A DNA stretch of 64,000 bases, taken from Deltaproteobacteria bacterium (GTDB lineage: Bacteria > Bdellovibrionota_B > Oligoflexia > Oligoflexales > Bog-1112). The stretch is taken from assembly GCA_016186945.1 (NCBI GenBank), contig JACPKR010000003.1, forward strand, positions 25,113 through 89,112, in the 5' to 3' direction. The position numbers and the translations under genes are program-made. This document shows positions 15,064-23,587 of the stretch, in pieces; position 1 is the stretch's first letter, and every line of letters starts with the position of its first letter. Under the pieces are notes generated by a model that did not search any database, was not told the origin of the DNA, and saw only the letters and a list, made by a program, of their open reading frames with translations.

Positions 15064-16854
15064 TTACATCCTTTCCGGTGGGTCAATTCCCAAAAGGAGC
15101 AATCCCTGCTTCAGAACCTTCGCAAACGTTTCCAGAAGGGCTATGAGCGCAGAGCGTTCTTCACTTGTAGGAGCTTTCAAGATCGGCACATCAGCATAGA
15201 AACGATTATAAGCCTTACACATGTTGTAAAGGTGATTGGCAATGGTGGAAGGTTTATAGTTCTCGCATGCCTGCTTGACCATGTCGTTGAAGTCATAGAG
15301 GTAGCGCAGCAACTCTCGTGCTGAGGCTTGCTCCAAACAATCGCAGTGGTTAAGACTTGCCGTAAACCCTTTCTCTGCACATTTGGCAAGGATGGACTTC
15401 GTACGAGCATAGCTATACATAAGATAGGGTCCTGTGTTGCCTTCAAAGGAGGTCCAAGCTTGAAGATCAAAGATGATCTCTTTAACTGGGTCTGAACTCA
15501 ACATACCGTACTTAATTGCTCCGACCGCTAGTCTGTCAGCTGTCATGTTCCTTTCACTTTCTCCCCACTGATCCTGATATTTTTCGAGATAAGGAGAAAG
15601 TTCCTTGAGAAGGTTGTCGCGAAGAAAAGCGAAGGGCAGCATGGTTCCTGAACGTGAGGACATTTTACCTTCCGGAAGGCGAACGTGTGCATAGCTGAGG
15701 TGAAAGCAGTCCTTTGCCTGAGGGAAGCCCATCAGTTCCAAGGCTTTGAAAAGTTGCTCGAAGTGAAAGTTCTGTTCGCTCCCCACGACATAGAGGGAAC
15801 GGTCGACCTTGAAGTCATCGAATTTGCGTCGGGCCAAAACCAAGTCTTTTGTAATGTAGGGTGTAGTCCCATCTGATTTTCTAGCCATAAAGAAGCCAAG
15901 TTTGTAGGGACTGAGGTCGACACCGATCGCACCATCTGATTCCGAGAAAAGACCTTTCGCAATGAATTCATCGACAATCTTCTGGGCTTCCTCCGTCAAT
16001 TCGGACTCGAAGAAGTAGTGGTCGAAATGAACGTCAAGCCACTTGTAAATGTTCTTGAAGTCTGCCAGGCATTCTTCCCTGCTTTGTTTCCAAACTTCAT
16101 AATAGGGGCCGTTCTTGCTTTCCAGTTGGGAGAGGATTGAGGAAATTTTCTGCATGGCAGTTTTTTTTCCCTCATGGTCGGCGCTTTCCAAAACCTTCGA
16201 GGCTCTGACATAATTTTGTCCGTACCAGTGTGCCTTGTTCACGTTTAGGTCGCTGGGCGGTCCTCCCTGTTCGACCACCTGCCATAGGCACTTGGCAACG
16301 TGTGTTCCCTCATCTCCGATGTAGTTGGCTGCGATGACGTCGTAACCGAGGTAGCCAAAGATACGGCACAGGGAATCTCCAAGGCAGACGTTCCTCGCGT
16401 GTCCGACGTGAAATTCCTTATGTGTATTGGGTTGAGAGAACTCGATCATAACGCGGGTTTTAGAAAAGGCTGCATGAGTCTGAGGTAGTTTGAAGTAGCT
16501 GCCATCCTGCACCTTAGCGAGAAGGTGTGAGGCCAGGAGTGTCTTTTCAATGAAGAAGTTGAGAAAGGCACCCTTTGATTCGATTCTTTCTACCCAAGGG
16601 TTTAGATTTTCCCTTGCAAATTCGTCGCGAAAGTCGTCGGCGATCTGTTGAGGGTTTCGTTTCATCACCTTTGCAAAACGAAAACAGGGTAACGCATAGT
16701 CCCCCAAGTGTGTTTCCGGTGGTTTTTCCAACATTTGAAAGATACTGGCTTCATCGAAAGCTCCCGACAGGTTTTTCTTCGCCAGAAGCGCGATCATACT
16801 TTCCGCAAGCTCACCTCGAATGGGGTCAGTTTCTTTCAAGATTTCAAGCTTCAT
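15064..16854 (-). CDS. argS: Arginyl-tRNA synthetase
   Basis: The 596-residue class I synthetase charges tRNA-Arg. An N-terminal Add-1-like domain precedes the HIGH-type motif HVGH at 149-152 (PNTHKEFHVGHARN). A KMSSRSG segment takes the place of KMSKS, as is usual in ArgRS. A DALR-type anticodon-binding domain ends at LLLGIDPPERM. I start at ATG 16854, which has GAAGG upstream; the open frame continuing to 17004 only reads through family-A repeat A4. The repeat's 8 bp target duplication ends at 16868, within the ribosome-site region. The metallophosphoesterase gene follows three bases after the stop. Confidence 0.97.
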   Translation of the reverse strand: MKLEILKETDPIRGELAESMIALLAKKNLSGAFDEASIFQMLEKPPETHLGDYALPCFRFAKVMKRNPQQIADDFRDEFARENLNPWVERIESKGAFLNFFIEKTLLASHLLAKVQDGSYFKLPQTHAAFSKTRVMIEFSQPNTHKEFHVGHARNVCLGDSLCRIFGYLGYDVIAANYIGDEGTHVAKCLWQVVEQGGPPSDLNVNKAHWYGQNYVRASKVLESADHEGKKTAMQKISSILSQLESKNGPYYEVWKQSREECLADFKNIYKWLDVHFDHYFFESELTEEAQKIVDEFIAKGLFSESDGAIGVDLSPYKLGFFMARKSDGTTPYITKDLVLARRKFDDFKVDRSLYVVGSEQNFHFEQLFKALELMGFPQAKDCFHLSYAHVRLPEGKMSSRSGTMLPFAFLRDNLLKELSPYLEKYQDQWGESERNMTADRLAVGAIKYGMLSSDPVKEIIFDLQAWTSFEGNTGPYLMYSYARTKSILAKCAEKGFTASLNHCDCLEQASARELLRYLYDFNDMVKQACENYKPSTIANHLYNMCKAYNRFYADVPILKAPTSEERSALIALLETFAKVLKQGLLLLGIDPPERM

Positions 16855-16875
16855 CAAAACACATTCCTTCAAATG

Positions 16876-17020
16876 GTCATGAGTAAGCCGCTTGGGGCAA
16901 GGAGGTGGTTTGGAGGAAACTGCGCAGCTGGTTCCTCCATGAATTCCTTGGGGAAGCGACGGTTCCCTCGCCCCCCCAAACCCCCCTCTCCCTTTTTTCC
17001 ACAAGCAGCTTACAGGTTAC
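16876..17020 (+). mobile_element. Family A element, copy A4 (target duplication present)
   Basis: It begins GTCATGAGTAAGCCGCTTGG and ends GCAGCTTACAGGTTAC. The ends are diverged from the consensus. The 8-base direct repeat TTCAAATG occurs at 16868-16875 and 17021-17028. It lies between the divergent genes argS and comM and touches the argS ribosome site, so argS mRNA starting upstream would carry the CCACCTCCTT strand. Confidence 0.9.
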
Positions 17021-17113
17021 TTCAAATGTCATTGGCGGACATTCCTCATAGTGACTATTCGTATGCTAGGAAGTGAATTCCGTTTCAACGATGGGAAGCA
17101 ATGAGGTTGGCCC

Positions 17114-18724
17114 ATGAGCGTTACCGTTCATACCGCCCTATATGATGCGATGGAAAGTTCGATTCTACAAGTGGAATGTAGTTATACGCGGGGGTTTAGT
17201 GGTCTTCAATTAATAGGTAGCAATACGGATGTTTGCAAGGGGGGACTGGAGCGTGCGCGAGCGGTTCTGGAGGACTTAGGGGTAGCGGTTCCTCAGAAGC
17301 GGATTGTTCTCAACATTTCGCCTGCGCATACACGCAAGGACGGCAGTCACTTCGATTTGCCTTTTGCTGCTGGTTTGGCTGCCTTAATAACGGGGCGGAC
17401 GCCTGGGATTGATTTGGGCAAATGGATTTTCGCCGCTGAATTAGGTTTGGATGGCAGACTACGTCCGGTCAAGGGTGTGATTTCGTTTGCCCTTGCTGCC
17501 GTATCGAGTCAGTTCACGGGCGTTGTCGTGGCAGAGGAGAACCTTGAGGAAATTTCCGTGCTCAATCAATTGAAGGTGGTGAATACGAAGGATCTCTCGG
17601 CCTTGGCATTTCGACACTTCAAGGATGTGGTCGAGTGGATTTTCAGCGGTGAGGAAAAGGGAGCACTTTTTTCCTCGACTCACACCCGTCCTCAAGAGGC
17701 GAAATCTTCTGGCGAACCGAACTTCTGCGAACCGAACTTCGATGACATGATCCTCAGTCCAAGCACTCAGTCCGTCGCTTTGGTCGCAGCAACCGGCTTA
17801 CACAGCATCCTTCTGCATGGTGCGCCAGGGACGGGGAAGTCGATGTTTTCCGCGCGCCTTACGAGCATCATGCCACCCATGAGCCGCGAGGATCATTTGG
17901 AGTCCCTGAAGATTCACAGTTCGGTACTGCAAAAGATGCCCGAGAGCCTTCTGGGGGGACGGCCCCCTTTTCGCTCCCCACACCATCAATCTTCTGCTTC
18001 CGCGATTATGGGAATACCTGAGCAGCCTGGGGAAATTTCCCTCGCTCACGGAGGCATCCTCTTTCTCGACGAGTTCCCAGAGTTCAGACGTGACATCATT
18101 GAAGCCTTAAGGGAACCGCTTGAGACGGGCTACGTGCGGGTCTCCCGAGCTAAAAAAAAGGTGGTCTGGAATTCGAAGATCACCCTTGTAGCTGCCTGCA
18201 ACGCTTGCCCTTGCGGCTGGCTGGGAAGTTCGCTACGCCGCTGCACGTGTCCAACATCAAGAATACTCGCCTACAGGAGAAAACTGTCAGGCCCCATCCT
18301 TGATCGTATCGACCTGCACGTAAACATGCTCGACCAGTCCCTGGGCAAGGCAGAAATCTTCCTCCAACTTCAAGAAAAGAGTACTGAGTCCCTTACACAA
18401 AAACTAACAGAGAAAGTCATACACGCCCGCCATTTCGGCGCCAAAAGGAATGAAAAACTGGGGGTTCTCTACAACCGCGACTTGAAAGCAGATCATATGA
18501 TCATTGCTTCGGGTCTGGACACACGCCAATTCAAGACACTCGTAGATTCCTGCACGCCTAAATATGCGACCCGACGTTCCCTTATCCGTTCCCTTCGTGT
18601 TGCTCGCACCTTAGCTGACCTCAGCAACAAGGACGAAATCGACCGAGGCCACCTTCTACAAGCGTGGAGTTGGCTCCCTAGCAGTGCCACTGAGGATGGG
18701 ATAAGCAGTTCCTATGGGACGTAA
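17114..18724 (+). CDS. comM: ComM/YifB family Mg-chelatase-like AAA ATPase
   Basis: The 536-residue protein matches ComM/YifB in length and order. An N-terminal Lon-like/ChlI fold comes first (TRGFSGLQLIG, NISPAHTRKDGSHFDLP). The AAA domain follows with Walker A GAPGTGKS at about 236-243 and Walker B ILFLDEFPEF near 315. A cysteine cluster (CNACPCGW...CTC) and a C-terminal Mg-chelatase domain complete it. In naturally transformable bacteria ComM is a hexameric helicase that promotes branch migration during uptake-linked recombination. A prepilin-like gene follows 117 bases downstream; natural transformation is inference only. Confidence 0.92.
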   Translation: MSVTVHTALYDAMESSILQVECSYTRGFSGLQLIGSNTDVCKGGLERARAVLEDLGVAVPQKRIVLNISPAHTRKDGSHFDLPFAAGLAALITGRTPGIDLGKWIFAAELGLDGRLRPVKGVISFALAAVSSQFTGVVVAEENLEEISVLNQLKVVNTKDLSALAFRHFKDVVEWIFSGEEKGALFSSTHTRPQEAKSSGEPNFCEPNFDDMILSPSTQSVALVAATGLHSILLHGAPGTGKSMFSARLTSIMPPMSREDHLESLKIHSSVLQKMPESLLGGRPPFRSPHHQSSASAIMGIPEQPGEISLAHGGILFLDEFPEFRRDIIEALREPLETGYVRVSRAKKKVVWNSKITLVAACNACPCGWLGSSLRRCTCPTSRILAYRRKLSGPILDRIDLHVNMLDQSLGKAEIFLQLQEKSTESLTQKLTEKVIHARHFGAKRNEKLGVLYNRDLKADHMIIASGLDTRQFKTLVDSCTPKYATRRSLIRSLRVARTLADLSNKDEIDRGHLLQAWSWLPSSATEDGISSSYGT

Positions 18725-18841
18725 GGCATTCATTTAGAAGGATTATCTCGACACCCCCCTGGTATTTCCCGCTGGAATTGGTAAAGTTTTCCCATAGCCT
18801 GACGATACGAGAAGAGACGTCGGACTAAGGGAGAACGTTTC

Positions 18842-19315
18842 ATGCTTCTCAGGATTCCCAAAGGCTTTAGCTTAGTCGAGCTGATGGTGGTCGTTGCCAT
18901 CATTTCCGTGCTCGCTGCGATTGCCATTCCACGCTTTCAAACCTTCCAAGCTAAAGCTCGCCAGGCAGAGGCGAAAATGAATCTGTCTCATATCTTTACT
19001 CTCGAGGAATCTTATCAAGCAGAAAATGATCAATACACCAACCTTGCGGAAGATGCTGCTTGCGGCGATTCCAATGAACTCGGCTTCTACATTTCAAACT
19101 GTGCAAAGGCCCGCTACCATTATTCAGTGACCGATGCTTCCACTGTCGCCTTTTCGGGCCATGCGAAATCTGGCGAAGGCCCTGCTAACAAAGTTACTCC
19201 CGGCTGCCAAATGGACTACTGGACGATAGACCAGGACAAAGTTCTAAGAGCTGTCTCCGACTCCGTCACCCGCTGTGGACAAGCCGGTGGCCGTGCTCCT
19301 GCTCCTGCCGAATAG
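18842..19315 (+). CDS. Type IV pilin-like protein (prepilin)
   Basis: The 157-residue protein starts with an 8-residue leader ending in Lys-Gly, followed by FSLVELMVVVAIISVLAAIAIP. That is the N-methylation and assembly helix with Glu at +5. A globular domain with two C-terminal cysteines (CQMDYW...CGQ) resembles a D-region disulfide loop. AGGGAG precedes the ATG. It could be a major pilin (PilA) or a T2SS-independent pseudopilin; no pilus assembly genes adjoin it. A family-A hairpin core begins nine bases after the stop. Confidence 0.88.
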   Translation: MLLRIPKGFSLVELMVVVAIISVLAAIAIPRFQTFQAKARQAEAKMNLSHIFTLEESYQAENDQYTNLAEDAACGDSNELGFYISNCAKARYHYSVTDASTVAFSGHAKSGEGPANKVTPGCQMDYWTIDQDKVLRAVSDSVTRCGQAGGRAPAPAE

Positions 19316-19323
19316 ATAATTTC

Positions 19324-19369
19324 CTTGGAGGAACCAGCTGCGCAGTTTCCTCCAAACCACCTCCTTGCC
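19324..19369 (-). repeat. Family A core hairpin fragment, copy A6
   Basis: Only the core remains: CTTGGAGGAACCAGCTGCGC, the partner arm TTTCCTCCAA, then ACCACCTCCTTGCC. It directly follows the pilin gene and precedes the aldolase gene, where it could fold as an intergenic hairpin. Confidence 0.85.
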
Positions 19370-19466
19370 GTGGCGCCTCTCTGCCGCCGAGTTTAAGGTG
19401 GGTGTCTTGTAAATTCCCTGCTAAAGTTTTCCTGTGAAACAAACTTCATAAATTGGGAGTGTAGCT

Positions 19467-20507
19467 ATGGCTTTGATTCCTCTTCGCGTACTTCTTGATC
19501 ATGCAGCGGAAAACAACTACGGCGTAGGTGCTTTTAACGTCAATAATATGGAGCAAATCCAGGCCATCATGGAGGCAGCACGGGAGACGGAAAGTCCGGT
19601 GATCGTTCAAGCTTCCCGAGGCGCACGGACTTACTCGCAAGACAATTATTTACGGCATCTCATGCTGGCGGCTGTCGAACTCTATCCAGAAATTCCTGTC
19701 GTCATGCATCAGGATCACGGGAACAGTCCCGACACTTGCTTTTCAGCCATCAAGCAGGGTTTCACCTCGGTCATGATGGACGGGTCACTTCATGAGGACG
19801 CTAAAACACCTGCCGACTTTACATACAACTGTAAGGTGACAAGGCAGGTCGTAGATGCCGCCCATAAACAAGGCGTTTCTGTAGAAGGCGAATTGGGTTG
19901 CCTCGGTTCCCTCGAAACAGGCAAGGGTGACAAAGAAGACGGCCATGGTGCGGAGGGGACACTATCCCGCCATCAACTTCTCACCGACCCTGAGGAAGCA
20001 AGGGAATTCGTAACCCGCACTAAGGTTGATGCCCTGGCAGTCGCCGTGGGAACCTCACACGGGGCGTACAAATTTTCCCGTAAACCAGATGGTGCCATAC
20101 TTTCCATCGAGACGATCATGGACATCCACAGGAAATTACCAGACACCCACCTTGTGATGCACGGTTCTTCATCTGTGCCCCAACACTTACAGGACTTGGT
20201 GAATGAGTATGGCGGGAAAATCAAGCAGACCTACGGGGTCCCTGTAGAAGAAATACAGAAGGCCATTCGGCATGGCGTGCGAAAAATTAATGTGGATACA
20301 GACAATCGCCTAGCTATGACAGGCATGATTCGCAAAATGCTATGGTCCAAACCTGAGGAGTTCGACCCACGCTATTACATGAAACCAGCCAGAGATGCGA
20401 TGAAGGAAGTGGTAAAAGAAAGGATGTTGGCGTTTGGCCAGGCAGGTCACGCGCCGCAAATCCGACAGGTGACCTTATCCGAAATGGCCAAACGTTACCA
20501 TTATTGA
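19467..20507 (+). CDS. fba: Fructose-bisphosphate aldolase, class II
   Basis: The 346-residue protein matches class II, zinc-dependent aldolases of the Calvin-cycle/CbbA subtype, which interconvert fructose-1,6-bisphosphate with DHAP and glyceraldehyde-3-phosphate. Signature segments are [27 protein letters not shown] (first zinc-site histidine near 83), [29 protein letters not shown] and [18 protein letters not shown] precedes ATG 19467. It stands alone in the plus direction, and its stop overlaps the convergent small gene by seven bases. Confidence 0.95.
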   Translation: MALIPLRVLLDHAAENNYGVGAFNVNNMEQIQAIMEAARETESPVIVQASRGARTYSQDNYLRHLMLAAVELYPEIPVVMHQDHGNSPDTCFSAIKQGFTSVMMDGSLHEDAKTPADFTYNCKVTRQVVDAAHKQGVSVEGELGCLGSLETGKGDKEDGHGAEGTLSRHQLLTDPEEAREFVTRTKVDALAVAVGTSHGAYKFSRKPDGAILSIETIMDIHRKLPDTHLVMHGSSSVPQHLQDLVNEYGGKIKQTYGVPVEEIQKAIRHGVRKINVDTDNRLAMTGMIRKMLWSKPEEFDPRYYMKPARDAMKEVVKERMLAFGQAGHAPQIRQVTLSEMAKRYHY

Positions 20508-20875
20508 GCTACTGGTTCCTCGGGACCACTCATGGGTTCCGTAGGAGCTGCTGGTGCTGCGGCAGCGTCAGCAGGAGCTGCATCTACCAACGCGCTTACT
20601 TTCTGACATTGGTAGCCAGATTGGCTCAGTTTATCGACCAAACCCTGAGCTTTCTGCTCACAATAGCCAGCCTCGCCGTTAGCCCAATACGTCTTTTGGG
20701 GACCTGCGGCATCCCTCTCGTACATGACCTGGCATGGAACATCCGTCATCTGCGGATACTGAACTTCAACAGTACGTGTGTAGTCCGCTCCTTTACATTG
20801 ATATTTGACCGCATCGACGGCGAACGCTTGTCCAAAACCGACGCTCACCATTCCTAGTAAAAGCAACCTTTTCAT
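20501..20875 (-). CDS. Small secreted cysteine-containing protein, unknown function
   Basis: The 124-residue protein has a signal peptide ([19 protein letters not shown]). Its domain has four cysteines spaced as two likely disulfides ([28 protein letters not shown]), followed by an alanine/proline-rich tail. TAATTGGGATGAAAAG-type upstream sequence gives a modest ribosome site. It lies downstream of maf on the same strand. A readthrough form of maf (stop at 20793) overlaps its start in another frame. Family unknown. Confidence 0.68.
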   Translation of the reverse strand: MKRLLLLGMVSVGFGQAFAVDAVKYQCKGADYTRTVEVQYPQMTDVPCQVMYERDAAGPQKTYWANGEAGYCEQKAQGLVDKLSQSGYQCQKVSALVDAAPADAAAAPAAPTEPMSGPEEPVAQ

Positions 20876-21719
20876 CCCAATTACTCCTAAAAAAATTTTT
20901 TTTATTATACATTGAATTTCTGTCGTACTCTATAGTGTTCAAGATAATCAATGTAATGCGTAAGCCACTTGGGGCAAATAGGGAGAGGGGGGTTTGGGGG
21001 GGCGAGGGAACCGTCGCTCCCCCAAGGGATTTCTTGGAGGAACCAGCTGCGCAGTTTCCTCCAAACCACCTCCTTGCCCCAAGTGGCTTACCACGGAAAA
21101 TTTCAGAGGCATTCTGCAACCATTCTACGGCATCGGAAAGTGGTAGGCCAATGACATTTGTGAAGGATCCGCGAATGCTCTTTATGAAGCATGTTCCCTT
21201 TCCTTGCAAGGCGTAAGCACCTGCCTTATCCATAGGCTCACCCGATTTCACATAGGAGCTGATTTCCTCATCCCCAAGGATTCTAAACTGTACATCGGTT
21301 TCAAACAGCGCGCTAACGACTTTCCTCTTGAAAGGCTTTGCTTTAACGAAGTGAAAACACATAGCAGTCAGCACCTTATGCCACTTGCCGGAAAGTGCTT
21401 GCAACATTTGCACGGCTTCGTCCTGATCCCGCGGTTTTTCAAGAACCGAGGAACCGAGCAGCACAATAGTATCCGCGCTTATGATAATGGTATTTTGCTT
21501 CAATCTCTTGCAAAAAGCCTTGTCGTCCAACAAGCATGCCCCCTTTAGGCGCGCATGCTGTTCAGCATAACGGCGTGGATCATTCAAAAGCCCGCGGTTG
21601 TTAGTTTCATCATAGCTGCTTGAGATGGTTTCAAAGACGATTCCTGCCTGGATTAGAAGTTCCTTGCGCCGCGGAGATGCGCTGGCGAGAAAAATTTGGG
21701 ATGTGGCCGCCTGATTCAC
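20793..21719 (-). CDS. maf: Maf family nucleoside-triphosphate pyrophosphatase with repeat-derived C-terminal extension
   Basis: Residues 1-209 are a complete Maf protein. SASPRRKELL is near 13, SADTIVLLG near 85, and the conserved EPMDKAGAYALQGKG near 160; the end is GLPLSDAVEWLQNASEIF. Maf proteins hydrolyse non-canonical dTTP/UTP-type nucleotides. The frame then runs without a stop through family-A element A5, adding about 100 residues (GKPLGARRWFGGNCAAG...), then through a family-B scrap, stopping at 20793 inside the next gene. The natural stop was apparently lost on insertion. Its start overlaps the end of the tsaC-like gene by four bases. Whether the extension is tolerated or degraded is unknown. 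Confidence 0.85.
   Translation of the reverse strand: MNQAATSQIFLASASPRRKELLIQAGIVFETISSSYDETNNRGLLNDPRRYAEQHARLKGACLLDDKAFCKRLKQNTIIISADTIVLLGSSVLEKPRDQDEAVQMLQALSGKWHKVLTAMCFHFVKAKPFKRKVVSALFETDVQFRILGDEEISSYVKSGEPMDKAGAYALQGKGTCFIKSIRGSFTNVIGLPLSDAVEWLQNASEIFRGKPLGARRWFGGNCAAGSSKKSLGGATVPSPPQTPLSLFAPSGLRITLIILNTIEYDRNSMYNKKNFFRSNWDEKVAFTRNGERRFWTSVRRRCGQISM
20931..20952. repeat. Family B terminal fragment, copy B4
   Basis: CTATAGTGTTCAAGATAATC is the exact left end of family B. It is cut off where element A5 begins at 20953, so A5 lies at a junction between a B remnant and maf. Confidence 0.8.
20953..21091 (-). mobile_element. Family A element, copy A5, at the maf 3' end
   Basis: The left terminus is intact (GTAATGCGTAAGCCACTTGG). 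The right terminus stops at TGGCTTAC, lacking the outer GCATTAC. No target duplication is visible: the left flank is a B fragment and the right flank is maf coding sequence. A deletion or recombination after insertion is the simplest explanation. Confidence 0.88.
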
Positions 21720-22354
21720 GCTGACCTCTTCAGTTGGTGTTCGATGCGGGCCTGGCTAAGCGCGCCTTTACGGATCCATGTGGCGACTCCTCCTGGCTTG
21801 ATACGGATGATTGTGGAGGAGCGGCCTTCTTTCGCAGAGAAGAGGTCAAGTGGGGGTGTCCAAACGTCCTGGGCACCGCAGAATCGGGCTAAGTCATCTC
21901 CCCTAACGATAGGTTCTTCGCCTGCCTTGTTGACGCTCGTCGAAGGAAGGGGGAACGTGAGCGTCTTCAAAACTTCCGCAAGCCAAGCCTTCTCCTTCCC
22001 CAAAGAGGGACACCGCAGCGCCATCTCACCCGTCGTGGACACAAGACATGGCGGAGTGCCAGCCTTCGCTTTCCACACTACGGTTAGCGACCCTGGCCAT
22101 AATTCCGCGAGGACTTCGTTCCAAGGAGCGGGAAGGGCTTGCCAAAATGTTATCGCGTTCGCCAACGACGAGACCAGGCCAAGCATAGGCCGTCGCTCGG
22201 CCCACCCTTTGACGTTTCCCAGTTTCTCAACAGCCTTTTCCTGAAACGGGTGGCAGGTCAAGCCTGGGATCGTATCAGTCGGGTGCAGGCAAATTTCACC
22301 GGCCTCCAAGTGCTGGATAAAAATGGATGAACGATCATTTATTGCGCTTGCCAA
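21716..22354 (-). CDS. Sua5/YciO/YrdC family protein (threonylcarbamoyl-AMP synthase, TsaC-like)
   Basis: The protein contains the YrdC-fold blocks HPTDTIPGL (lysine/threonine-binding loop), GWAERRPMLGL, ELWPGSLTVVW and LPSTSVNKAGEEP, plus SSTIIRI near the end. The family makes threonylcarbamoyl-AMP for the t6A modification of ANN-decoding tRNAs. I prefer TTG 22354 because AGAGGA lies eight bases upstream. TTG 22378 in the same frame is an alternative and adds eight residues. Its stop overlaps the maf start (ATGA). YciO-like paralogues cannot be excluded. Confidence 0.8.
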   Translation of the reverse strand: MASAINDRSSIFIQHLEAGEICLHPTDTIPGLTCHPFQEKAVEKLGNVKGWAERRPMLGLVSSLANAITFWQALPAPWNEVLAELWPGSLTVVWKAKAGTPPCLVSTTGEMALRCPSLGKEKAWLAEVLKTLTFPLPSTSVNKAGEEPIVRGDDLARFCGAQDVWTPPLDLFSAKEGRSSTIIRIKPGGVATWIRKGALSQARIEHQLKRSA

Positions 22355-22540
22355 AAAAAAGATCCTCTCACAATGCAAAAATTTCAGGGTTCAGGCCTTG
22401 CTAAACCTTCTCCAAGGAGCCTTGCAAGGCCCTGTATTTACGAAGGATTACCAGTTCAATGAAATGACAAAAAATTTAATAATGCTCGTGATTTATAATA
22501 TAAGAGCAATCAAAAAACAATAATGTAGCAGTAACCCGTT

Positions 22541-22586
22541 CTTGGAGGAACCAGCTGCGCAGTTTCCTCCAAACCACCTCCTTGCC
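22541..22586 (-). repeat. Family A core hairpin fragment, copy A7
   Basis: It holds the core hairpin and CCACCTCCTTGCC. The bases just before it, GTAACCCG (22531-22538), match the outer end of copy A8, so the fragment looks like an element with an internal deletion. It lies 26 bases before the GTG of the gene at 22613. The rest of 22379-22612 is A/T-rich with no feature I can support. Confidence 0.8.
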
Positions 22587-22612
22587 GTACGTGCAACAAG
22601 CGAAGGGTCGTT

Positions 22613-23587
22613 GTGGAAATTCGAAAGCCTCTTTGGCCTAACCAGCATTGTATTCTAATCAGCCACAATACTGAGACCTTTTATCTCATAAGAAAAATTG
22701 CTCTTACGACTCGATGGGAACTCGTGAAAATGACTCCTTTTGTTGAGGAGGCCATCACCGAGGTTTACGAGAATCGCGCCTTCTTGGTGATTGTTGATGA
22801 TGAAGAGGCCTATCCTGCCCCCTTAACCATTCGACGCTTGTCACGAGAACCAAAACTCCTTGCCACGCCCATCCTTTGCACTCTTAATCCCGCTCACCGC
22901 GGCGAGCAGAATATCCTCTCCGAGCTTGGCAACGTCGATGTCGTTCTCAAACCGGTCACACCCACGATTTTCCTTCCCCGACTCACCCATCTCATCAAAT
23001 TCTGGCAAGCGAGTCCCTACTACAATCTCAGGGTCGCTGCTAACAGTCTGGGACGCGACCCTTCGCGAGACGATTTCGACCGCTTGCTCACGCTGCTTCC
23101 CATTCACGAAACCCATCCTTTGCTCGTCTCTATCACTGCCTTACTACTGGCTAGCAAGCAATTCATAAGCCAGGCTGAAAAGCTTCTGCTGAGAGCGATC
23201 GAGAAAGATCCTTCTCGACCTTTGCCCATTATAAGCTTGGCACATATATATCTTCACCACGCAATGCCAGCAGAGGCGCTGAAATTGCTCAATGCGCTCT
23301 CCCGCAAATACGACGACACACTCTTTGCTTTTTGCGACCTGATTCAGGCGAATCTTATGGAAGGCGACATCTCAAATATATTGAAAGTCTTAATGCATGG
23401 ACTCAAGCGTGAGTTTAGCATCCCCGTCCTCCCCTCACTGTTCGCAAGCTACGCAATCGCCGGTCGGCAAGATGAAACCCTGAAAAAGTATTTAAAACCC
23501 TACTGGGATCTGTATAAAAAAATGAAAGCGAGTTGGCTTCCTTGGGACAAGCCCGAAGGTCCCGGACTCGTCCAAACCAAAACATGA
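22613..23587 (+). CDS. Receiver-like domain plus TPR-like repeats, unknown function
   Basis: The 324-residue protein starts at GTG 22613 with AAGGG six bases upstream. Residues 10-125 resemble a pseudo-receiver fold (HCILISHNTETF; FLVIVDDEE at the usual phospho-acceptor strand; VVLKPVTP matching the conserved Lys-Pro). Residues about 150-310 form helical pairs of TPR type (AEKLLLRAIEKDPSRPLPIISLAHIYLHHAMPAEALKLL). The same order, receiver then TPR, occurs in some deltaproteobacterial regulatory proteins. Its stop overlaps the tamB start (ATGA), so it is translated in one operon with the outer-membrane assembly genes. A regulatory or scaffold role there is inferred from position only. Confidence 0.7.
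   Translation: MEIRKPLWPNQHCILISHNTETFYLIRKIALTTRWELVKMTPFVEEAITEVYENRAFLVIVDDEEAYPAPLTIRRLSREPKLLATPILCTLNPAHRGEQNILSELGNVDVVLKPVTPTIFLPRLTHLIKFWQASPYYNLRVAANSLGRDPSRDDFDRLLTLLPIHETHPLLVSITALLLASKQFISQAEKLLLRAIEKDPSRPLPIISLAHIYLHHAMPAEALKLLNALSRKYDDTLFAFCDLIQANLMEGDISNILKVLMHGLKREFSIPVLPSLFASYAIAGRQDETLKKYLKPYWDLYKKMKASWLPWDKPEGPGLVQTKT

Noticed and set aside
22323-22523. Short plus-strand gene between the tsaC-like gene and 22613
   Set aside because: It overlaps the tsaC-like start on the other strand and has no ribosome site or recognisable sequence.
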